DNA of 29,586 nt from DASQHY01 sp035602605 (GTDB taxonomy: Bacteria > Acidobacteriota > Terriglobia > Acidiferrales > UBA7541), in the NCBI GenBank assembly GCA_035602605.1, contig DATNLZ010000033.1, forward strand, positions 1-29,586, read 5' to 3'. Position 1 is the stretch's first letter, and every line of letters begins with the position of its first letter. Below, in pieces: positions 23,992-29,586 of the stretch. The notes beneath the pieces are model-generated. The model saw only the letters and a program-made list of their open reading frames with translations. It had not been told where the DNA came from and ran no database searches. The translations under genes and the position numbers were made by a program.

Positions 23992-24417
23992 ATGACAAGC
24001 AAAGAATATTTGAAAGGTAGTCGGCAGCGGCACGGCGTCCAGGGTTTTACGCTGCTGGAATTGATGATCGTCATTACGATTATTTTAATCTTGATGACGA
24101 TTGGCGCGGGTCGCTATGAGAAGTCTGTCATTCGTGCTAGGGAGGCCGCGCTACATCAGAACTTGAACGCGATGCGCCAGGCGATTGAACAATTTACACT
24201 CGATAAGCAAGCTGCTCCGCAATCGCTCGATGACTTGGTTAGCGCGCACTACCTGCGAGAAATTCCTACCGACCCCCTCACGCATCGCAAAGACTGGAAT
24301 ACGTCGGCTGAGGATTTTGTTTTGAGTCCCGAGCAGACGAGCTCTGGAATTACCGACGTGCACTCAGCGTCAGATCAGATCTCGCCGTTTGAAAACACAC
24401 CGTATAGCAGCTGGTAA
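23992..24417 (+). CDS. Type II secretion/type IV pseudopilin (GspG-like), second copy
   Basis: The product has 141 residues from ATG 23992. The leader ends in GVQG, with cleavage between G18 and F19. The mature start is FTLLELMIVITIILILMTIG, with Glu at +5. The helix extends as IRAREAALHQNLNAMRQAIEQF. A globular part contains APQSLDDLVSAHYLREIPTDP and KDWN, paralleling the first pseudopilin. The C-terminus PYSSW mirrors the KYSDW end of the first, and this shared end is noted as a finding. It is separated from the first pseudopilin by 112 bases and ends the visible cluster. Its partner specificity (major or minor pseudopilin) cannot be decided from sequence alone. Confidence 0.88.
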   Translation: MTSKEYLKGSRQRHGVQGFTLLELMIVITIILILMTIGAGRYEKSVIRAREAALHQNLNAMRQAIEQFTLDKQAAPQSLDDLVSAHYLREIPTDPLTHRKDWNTSAEDFVLSPEQTSSGITDVHSASDQISPFENTPYSSW

Positions 24418-25029
24418 CTCTCAAATTCGTCCTGACGGACTCGCCCTCGCCGGGGATATTGTGCGCGCCGCGATAACAGTTGCTCTCCTGTGACAGTTGA
24501 GTTGAGCTGGTCGGGGCGCCATTTGACGCACGGGATTCACGTGGAAGAGCTGCGCGCATCCTACGGAACATTTGCGCAGATCAGGAACCTGGCGAAAAGC
24601 CCGCTGGCAACTCCTCGCGATCGATCAGATCTTTGTATCCCGGGCCAGACCACAGACTGTCTGTGCCGCCAACTCCTCGACCGGGTGTTCGATCAAGGCT
24701 GTCGCTACCTCTTGGCAGAATTTCTTCCTCACAAGATTGCTACGCCACGGAGCGACAGCCCTGTTCTATTTTTTATGAGAGATTCCCGCTAGTTGTCGGG
24801 CGGTGCGCCGACAACGAACAGGTGCCCATCGTTTTCCGTGTAAATCTTCCCATCCCTCGAGAGAGAAAGTGGCGTGTAAGCCGCGCCAATCGCCAAGTTG
24901 AGGAAGATTCGTTGTTCCCCTCCGCAGTGCAATACCCAGTGCAGCATGCCATGCAGAACACCTAGGCCGACCAATCGTCGCCTGACCTTTGCTTTGAAGT
25001 CTTTTCCAACAGGGCTCCAGCAACTCAGG
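24418..25029. other. Gene-poor stretch after the pseudopilin cluster
   Basis: About 610 bases follow the second pseudopilin. A 100-codon plus-strand frame (24490-24792) has no recognisable domain, and I do not call it. The one piece with a recognisable pattern is the tail of a beta-propeller gene on the minus strand (listed). I see no terminator with a T run and no RNA gene. Confidence 0.5.
24789..24974 (-). pseudogene. Remnant of a PQQ-like/BamB-type beta-propeller protein, C-terminal end
   Basis: The 61-codon minus-strand frame ends with AYTPLSLSRDGKIYTENDG followed by HLFVVG. This has the rhythm of the last repeat of a pyrroloquinoline-quinone-like or outer-membrane beta-propeller protein (DGKIY.....GHLFVVG). 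The upstream part of the frame does not continue the pattern convincingly, and there is no credible start or signal peptide. So it reads as the preserved 3' end of a deleted or decayed gene. A chance match is possible. Confidence 0.45.
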
Positions 25030-25218
25030 CTACGCCTTCGCGCCTGCTTTGCGAAGGATGGTCATCATTGCACACCAATTCGTAAAGGCGGATTGAAACA
25101 AGTTCAGCCCTACGAAAGCTGTAAAGAGAAACCAGTAGGGGCTCACCCAGTATCCCAAAGCCAAGGAAACTAGGACAAAAGCACCTGCAATTAATCTAAG
25201 ATAGGCGTCCGCGGTCAT
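25030..25218 (-). CDS. DUF2892-type small membrane protein (YgaP-like membrane domain)
   Basis: The product has 62 residues. Start ATG 25218 is fixed by a perfect AAGGAGG (plus strand 25225-25231) six bases upstream. MTADAYLRLIAGAFVLVSLA leads into two hydrophobic helices with a short loop (LGYWVSPYW, then LFTAFVGLNLFQSAFTN). The CAMMTILRKAG end is the DUF2892 signature. Such proteins are usually found beside sulfur-carrier, rhodanese or metal-efflux genes; their function is unknown. This one lies 13 bases downstream of the truncated RND pump fragment on the same strand, so it was probably a co-transcribed partner that has survived intact. Confidence 0.85.
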   Translation of the reverse strand: MTADAYLRLIAGAFVLVSLALGYWVSPYWFLFTAFVGLNLFQSAFTNWCAMMTILRKAGAKA

Positions 25219-25224
25219 GGCATT

Positions 25225-25231
25225 CCTCCTT
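25225..25231 (-). promoter_or_regulatory. Strong Shine-Dalgarno site of the DUF2892 gene
   Basis: On the minus strand this reads AAGGAGG, followed by a 6-base spacer and the ATG at 25218. It rules out the longer open frame from 25245 as the true start. Confidence 0.8.
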
Positions 25232-25966
25232 TTAATCTGTTGCACGTCTGAGATCTTCAGCGACCGGTCGAGTGGCTCCGTGCTTATCGCGCTGGCTGAG
25301 GTAATAAAGAACCGGAACTGTCATTCGAGAAAGCACTGTCGAGGCGACCTCGCCAGCCATCAGGGAAATCGCCAGCCCCTGAAAAATGGGATCGAACAGA
25401 ATCACGCTTGCACCCACAACTACAGCGGCGGCGGTGAGCAACATCGGACGAAAGCGAACGGCTCCTGCATCCACCACGGCATCCTCCAGCGACATTCCGT
25501 GCGAGCGGCGCAGTTCGATGAAATCCACAAGGATGATTGAGTTTCGAACAATGATTCCTGCACCGGCGATGAAACCAATCATCGAAGTCGCCGTAAAGAA
25601 CGCGCCCATGAGTGCGTGAGCCGGCAGGATGCCGACGAGCGTCAAAGGTATTGGAGCCATGATGACCAACGGCGTTCTAAACGACCTAAACCACCCAACC
25701 ACCAAGACGTAAATCAGCACCAATACCGCAGCGAAAGCCAAGCCGAGGTCACGAAACACTTCGACCGTGATGTGCCACTCGCCATCCCATTTCATGGAGA
25801 ATCGGTTGGTACTCTCCGGCAGAGTCGTGCCGGAGTATTGCTTCACATGAAAACCTTCGGGCAATTGGATTCTGTCGATCGCATCGCTCATCTTGAGGAT
25901 GGCGTAGACAGGGCTTTCGTCTGTTCGTCTATCGCCGGCTGGGTCGCTGCCGCCGACCGAAGGATC
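25232..25966 (-). pseudogene. 5'-truncated RND efflux permease (AcrB/CusA type), C-terminal fragment
   Basis: The frame encodes only the last roughly 220-230 residues of a protein that should be about 1050. Homology-like sequence starts at DESPVYAILKMSDAIDRI (from 25921) and runs through the periplasm-to-membrane transition and the C-terminal membrane helices: DLGLAFAAVLVLIYVLVVG, APIPLTLVGILPAHALMG, GFIAGAGIIVRNSIILVD and AISLMAGEVASTVLSRMTVP. The ending is RDKHGATRPVAEDLRRATD. A stop codon at 25967-25969 closes the frame upstream, so the N-terminal pore, docking and first helices are missing. An ATG at 25891 could still direct a 219-residue peptide, but not a working pump. The intact DUF2892 gene follows. 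The fragment is separated by about 360 bases from the tRNA-integrase junction. Confidence 0.8.
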
Positions 25967-26323
25967 CTACCGATACCATCCGTCATATCGTGGAGGTCAT
26001 GCTTCGCGAAGTGGCCACTCTGCCCGCGCCCATTCCTTGGGCCATCCTTCTGCTGAACACCAGCTGACAGGGCGCCGGAGCCGCGCTCAATGGGCGGCGC
26101 GGACGCACCGGCGCCATAACTGTTCACCTGCCCGCAGTTTTGCCATCAAGGAGATTTACTCTCGATAACTAACTGCTCGTTGCGCTGGCGGCCTCGTGCG
26201 CTTCGGGCATTTCCCCGTGGATCGGCCAACGCCCTCGCCGAACTCGGCCCGTCCTAGAAGCGGAACCCCTGTGGCTCGATACGTAATATTGCAGAAGAGC
26301 GGCAAGTCGCGTAGTATCTAAGG
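25967..26323. other. Featureless stretch between the RND remnant and tRNA-fMet
   Basis: About 360 bases. A minus-strand open frame (25888-26127) has no recognisable domain and overlaps the RND remnant in another frame, so I leave it out. The tRNA promoter must lie at the right end, but no clear -35/-10 pair could be picked by eye. Confidence 0.5.
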
Positions 26324-26400
<77 letters not shown>

Positions 26401-26403
26401 ATT

Positions 26404-27591
26404 TTAATTGATAACAAACGGCTTGGGAGACTCCACTCCTGAGCCGTTTCCCTTTCCCGTCCAACTGGCGTCCAAAACGCCCCAAACTGCGTTGCCAAGT
26501 TGCGCCGCAATTCGCTTTCCGTCCTCGCTAATCACGTGCGTGTAGATCGTCTCCGTGACTGGCGAGCCATCAGCGTGGCCGAGTCTCTGCTGCCGCAATT
26601 TCTGCGATGCTCCGAAACTGCTCATCAGAGTTGCGTTCGCATGACGGAACGCGTGGAAGCCATTGCCGCGTGGCACCTGGATCCCGAGCGCCCGAAGCAA
26701 GGGTCTGAACTTTCGCTTTAGCAACAAGTTCTGATCCCACGGCGTTCCGTTGCGAGTGGCGAAGAGCAGCCGACGTTGGTTCGGGTGCCAAGACTCCAAG
26801 AACGTCGTCAGGTGCCTGCAGGCCTGAGGTGATAGCTCGACCACCCGAATCGACTCATCTGTCTTCGGATCGCCTAGTTTTCCCCGCCATGCGCTCTGCC
26901 GCACTTGAAGCATTCCGCGTTCTAGGTCTATGTCATCCACCGTCAGTCCACACAACTCGCCGGCTCGCAGGCCGGTTTCGGCCGCAAGTCCATACCATGT
27001 GCGGTGTGGCTCTTGAGCCTTGGCAAGAATGAGTTGGATTTCCCGCTGAGAGAGGAAGAATCGCTGCACTCGCTTTACGTCCGGGAGTACGACGCCTTCC
27101 ATGAGGTTGTGAGCGACATAGCCCCACGCTTTTGCCGTGGTCCACATGCTCTGGAGTGTGATGCAAATGTTTCGGGTAGTTTTCGCGCTCGCCACAGAGC
27201 CGGAAACGAACTGCTGAACCATCTCGGGATTGAGGTCCTTCATCGGGTACTCACTAAAAAACGGAACAAGGTGCTTCCGAATGTGAGTTCGATAGTTGAT
27301 CGCCGTCGAATCCCCGTACTGGCTCAACACTTTTTGCTCCCAATTCACAGCGAAGTCCGCGAACTTGGCCGTTGGCCTTGGCCTATAGCTGACTTTGTTG
27401 ACGTGAGCGATCTGGTCATCCAACGCACGCTGAGCAAGCCGTTTCGTTGGATAGTCCTTAAACGACCCAAGCGCCTCTTGGCGTCGGATACGCTTCCGAA
27501 CCCCGCCCACGAGAACGTCTTCACGCCATCGGCCATACCAGGTCTTTCCTTCAAGCCACAACTGTCCCTTCTGATACCTGCGTCTCGCCAT
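26404..27591 (-). CDS. Tyrosine recombinase (phage/ICE-type integrase)
   Basis: The product has 395 residues from ATG 27591, which is preceded by GAGGGA about eight bases upstream. The frame stays open to 27720, but the extra N-terminal residues look noncoding. An N-terminal arm-type DNA-binding region rich in Arg/Lys/Trp (KGQLWLEGKTWYGRWRED) is followed by a core-binding SAM-like domain at about 75-165. The catalytic domain has R209 (TGLRAGELCGL), a lysine in GDPKTDES, H313 and R316 in HAFRHANA, H339 in RLGHADG and the nucleophile Y350 in TIYTHV. It would insert and excise the element at the tRNA-fMet 3' end. A recombination directionality factor was not found in the window. It lies about 150 bases from the coupling ATPase stop on the same strand. 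Confidence 0.94.
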   Translation of the reverse strand: MARRRYQKGQLWLEGKTWYGRWREDVLVGGVRKRIRRQEALGSFKDYPTKRLAQRALDDQIAHVNKVSYRPRPTAKFADFAVNWEQKVLSQYGDSTAINYRTHIRKHLVPFFSEYPMKDLNPEMVQQFVSGSVASAKTTRNICITLQSMWTTAKAWGYVAHNLMEGVVLPDVKRVQRFFLSQREIQLILAKAQEPHRTWYGLAAETGLRAGELCGLTVDDIDLERGMLQVRQSAWRGKLGDPKTDESIRVVELSPQACRHLTTFLESWHPNQRRLLFATRNGTPWDQNLLLKRKFRPLLRALGIQVPRGNGFHAFRHANATLMSSFGASQKLRQQRLGHADGSPVTETIYTHVISEDGKRIAAQLGNAVWGVLDASWTGKGNGSGVESPKPFVIN

Positions 27592-27617
27592 CGAGTCTCT
27601 TTCCCTCGATGACTCAA

Positions 27618-27633
27618 TCGCCCTATGGGGCGA
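27618..27633. promoter_or_regulatory. Perfect hairpin in the leader of the integrase gene
   Basis: TCGCCC (27618-27623) and GGGCGA (27628-27633) form a perfect 6-bp stem with a 4-base loop (tatg), 27 bases upstream of the integrase ATG on the minus strand, between it and the coupling ATPase stop. There is no T run. It could be an operator, a recombination-linked site or an RNA stem affecting integrase translation. Confidence 0.4.
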
Positions 27634-27739
27634 GAGTTTAGCAGAGTCGGGGTTCATAGGGTGACGCATCAAATCCGATGGTTTGTGCAGAAACTGCCTG
27701 CTTCTACCTGCTCGCGGCAATCGCCGTCGTTGCTTTGAC

Positions 27740-29586
27740 TCACAATTCCCCGTCTGCTGCTTGCCGGAAATAAGATTTGTTTGGATCGTTGAAATAGGGC
27801 TTGAGGTAACAGAACATCGGCGGCATCGGATTGAGGCCGTCGTAGGCTATCGTCACCGACTGCGCGTTGCGCAGCTCCGTGAACGTCTTCATATCGAAGC
27901 GATAATCGCTCTGCTGGTAGTAGGTCTTTGACGTTGTGAGGTTGGCCCTGTTGGACTGAGCTTTGCCCGTCAGGAAACTGACGTGAGTGTCATGGCCAGT
28001 TTCTGACAGGTTGTAGCCAACTTTGAGCTGGTCTTCCTTCCCGCAAAGCTCGCTCGCCGTGCGCGCCGAAAAGTCATCCGAAAGCGAGAGGAAAATCTTC
28101 GTGCGAAATGTTTGCAAAAGTGTTCGCCAGGTCTCACCGGGCAGCGCAGACCTCAGCGAGCTGATGCTCTGCGTGGCGACAATCGGGATGCACTTCGGCT
28201 GGCGTGAAAGGCTGAAGAACTTTTCGTCCCCTGTGGGCTCGTTCTCCCCCACTGTTGCGAAATACTGGTACTCATCGCAGATGAAAAACACCTGCCGAAA
28301 ATACTGTTCCGGGTGGGCCTCCATCTGGGGCACACGGTTCAACACTGCTCGTTCGAAGTCGAGCTTCATCATTACGCCGATGGCCTTGGCCAAACCAGGG
28401 TTCATACCGATCGGGAAATTCAACGCGCAGACCTTGCCCGTTTCGATCAGCCAGGAGAACGAAGGGAGCGGCTTGCCGTATTTGCCATCCGGATTGGCAT
28501 TCTTGTCGTAGCATTCCTTCGGTGGGCAGAAAACCCGCTTCACTTTCGGGTTGTCGTCGAAGAGGGAGAGGAACACCGAAATCCCCTCGACAATCGAGGT
28601 TCTGAGCTTCGGCTCGATCCGCTGCCAGTCGTCATGGAACCAGCGCTTGACAGCTTCCAATTGAGCCCGCTTATCCGGGTCGGATTTCTCGGGCGCCGGG
28701 ACAGTCTTTTTCTTGAATTCAATCACGTGCTTTTTCAGATGCCGTTCCAACTCCGGTGTGGCTGGGGCTCGGTATTGATCCTTATCCTTAGCTTCATCAG
28801 GGAGGAAATCGAAGTCGATGAGTGCCTGAATGTGCTCTTCGTAAGTGGCCTTCGGGACGAAGACAAAATGTTGATCAAAAAGCAACTCTTCTGCCTGCTG
28901 AATTCGCTGCTTCAGAAGCTCGGGCGAAATCGCACAGTGATAGATATCGAAGAGCGTCACGTAGTCGAAGGCGACCTTGTGAAGAAGGATGATGAACTTC
29001 ACGAGATTGGTGTACGCCTGCTGCCAGAAGGGTTCCTTGCCTCTGCCGAACAGATTGTTTAATAACGATGCGATGTTGTAGGCCAAAGCGTGCGCGTCGA
29101 GGTCATTGTGAAGAGGGTTGTAGCGGTACTCGGAATCGAGGCTAACTTCGACGTAGTCCTCTTCCCTCTTGTGGCGTTGTAAGATGCCTTGGACCTTGCG
29201 GCAGAAATCCCCCTTTACTTCCAGAACCAGCCCGCCGATCCGCTTCCCGCGGTCGTGGGCTTGATAGGCGATTAGCTGCTCGGCAAACGGGTACATGCAG
29301 CAACTCGTTTTGCCGCTGCCGATCGCGCCGAAGATTGCGATGCCGGTGAAGAGTCCACGCTCAGGGATTGTCAACCACCAGGGGTTTGCAGAGGGTGCTG
29401 GCCTTCGAGGATTGTGGACCTCGCCAACCACTATACAAAGATGCTCTCTCTTGCGCGGGTCCGGGTAGCGGGGTAGGCGCCCTGGTTTATCTGGCCGACG
29501 GACTTTAAGAGCAAAAACGTAGAGGCCTGAGAGCAAGATCGAGTAGCCGATGAAGGGCGTTGTATATAGAAGAAGGATGTAGGTGC
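27740..29586 (-). CDS. VirD4/TraD-type conjugative coupling ATPase, 5' end outside the window
   Basis: The frame is open through the right edge, where it begins with a hydrophobic segment (residues like YILLLYTTPFIGYSILLSGL), i.e. an N-terminal membrane helix, as in TraG/VirD4 proteins. Counting from TTG 29536, the Walker A motif is FGAIGSGKTS at 69-78 and the Walker B motif VFFICDEYQYF lies near 420. VATQSISSLRSALPG follows as the usual conserved motif. VLEVKGDFCRKV after Walker A and NPLHNDLDAHALAYNIASLL are typical of the family. These hexameric ATPases bring the relaxase-DNA complex to the type IV secretion channel. About 130 residues around 230-330 (KKHVIEFKKKTVPAPEKSD) are charged and may be the all-alpha domain. 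No relaxase gene is seen. The C-terminal stop is at 27740, followed by the integrase. Confidence 0.88.
   Translation of the reverse strand, partial: TYILLLYTTPFIGYSILLSGLYVFALKVRRPDKPGRLPRYPDPRKREHLCIVVGEVHNPRRPAPSANPWWLTIPERGLFTGIAIFGAIGSGKTSCCMYPFAEQLIAYQAHDRGKRIGGLVLEVKGDFCRKVQGILQRHKREEDYVEVSLDSEYRYNPLHNDLDAHALAYNIASLLNNLFGRGKEPFWQQAYTNLVKFIILLHKVAFDYVTLFDIYHCAISPELLKQRIQQAEELLFDQHFVFVPKATYEEHIQALIDFDFLPDEAKDKDQYRAPATPELERHLKKHVIEFKKKTVPAPEKSDPDKRAQLEAVKRWFHDDWQRIEPKLRTSIVEGISVFLSLFDDNPKVKRVFCPPKECYDKNANPDGKYGKPLPSFSWLIETGKVCALNFPIGMNPGLAKAIGVMMKLDFERAVLNRVPQMEAHPEQYFRQVFFICDEYQYFATVGENEPTGDEKFFSLSRQPKCIPIVATQSISSLRSALPGETWRTLLQTFRTKIFLSLSDDFSARTASELCGKEDQLKVGYNLSETGHDTHVSFLTGKAQSNRANLTTSKTYYQQSDYRFDMKTFTELRNAQSVTIAYDGLNPMPPMFCYLKPYFNDPNKSYFRQAADGEL

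Larger units (their letters stand above)
26401..29586. mobile_element. Left end of an integrative (probably conjugative or mobilisable) element at tRNA-fMet
   Basis: The segment begins directly after the tRNA CCA end with an integrase oriented toward the tRNA, followed by a VirD4-type coupling ATPase that continues past the window. The pairing of a tRNA-adjacent tyrosine recombinase with a DNA-transfer ATPase is characteristic of integrative and conjugative or mobilisable elements. The relaxase, mating-pair genes, cargo and far att site are not visible. Confidence 0.75.

Noticed and set aside
24490..24792. 100-codon plus-strand frame after the pseudopilins
   Set aside because: Lacks a ribosome site and recognisable domain and overlaps the beta-propeller remnant on the other strand.
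25888..26127. 79-codon minus-strand frame upstream of the RND remnant
   Set aside because: Overlaps the remnant in another frame and shows no recognisable family; it may contain decayed sequence but no claim can be supported.
27004..27612. 202-codon plus-strand frame inside the integrase
   Set aside because: Antisense shadow of the recombinase catalytic and core-binding domains.
28313..29062. 249-codon plus-strand frame inside the coupling ATPase
   Set aside because: Antisense to the ATPase, which has Walker motifs; translation shows no family pattern.

Overview
The window looks like a chromosomal segment of a GC-rich, free-living, respiratory bacterium. I think an Acidobacteriota (Terriglobia-like) lineage is most likely. 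The reasons are a lipoprotein secretin that carries both TPRs and a C-terminal cohesin domain and is followed by two GspG-like pseudopilins, together with bacillithiol-type deacetylase, homodimeric AceE, TatD/MetG/LarC and M48 protease genes. The taxonomic call is inference. Most genes are housekeeping or conserved metabolic genes. The accessory or decayed parts are the two edges and the stretch 24.4-26.3 kb.

Layout: 1-306 is the 3' end of an IS630-type transposase cut by the window edge. 337-693 (-) is an IscU/NifU-type Fe-S scaffold. 789-2089 (+) is a coupled pair, a BtuF-like binding protein and a MutT Nudix hydrolase. 2109-5493 (-) is pyruvate dehydrogenase E1 (aceE) followed by a DUF1287 protein. 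5977-6693 (+) is bshB1-like. 6752-6976 (-) is a small unknown protein. 7218-8309 (+) is an exported M48 metalloprotease. 8387-14647 (-) is a long co-directional block in the order larC, metG, tatD, polyprenyl diphosphate synthase, histone-deacetylase-like hydrolase. 15086-17110 (+) is argS. 17126-20928 (-) is smpB, pepA, a sulfite-oxidase-like molybdoenzyme and its cytochrome c partner, which appears frameshifted. 21039-24417 (+) is the secretin and two pseudopilins.

The stretch 24418-26323 is gene-poor. It holds the tail of a beta-propeller gene, a complete DUF2892 membrane protein and the truncated C-terminal part of an RND efflux pump, which looks like a gene graveyard. It ends at an initiator tRNA-fMet gene (26324-26400). 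Three bases beyond the tRNA CCA end begins an integrative element. Its tyrosine recombinase (26404-27591, -) points at the tRNA, and a VirD4/TraD-type coupling ATPase (27740-29586, -) runs off the right edge. This is the classic arrangement of an integrative, probably conjugative or mobilisable, element inserted at a tRNA 3' end.

No CRISPR array, rRNA or obvious defence system is visible. The observations most worth a second look are the cohesin/TPR secretin with two pseudopilins that share a C-terminal motif, the frameshifted sulfite dehydrogenase cytochrome, the tRNA-fMet-linked element with its neighbouring gene graveyard, and a scaffold protein with a displaced third cysteine.
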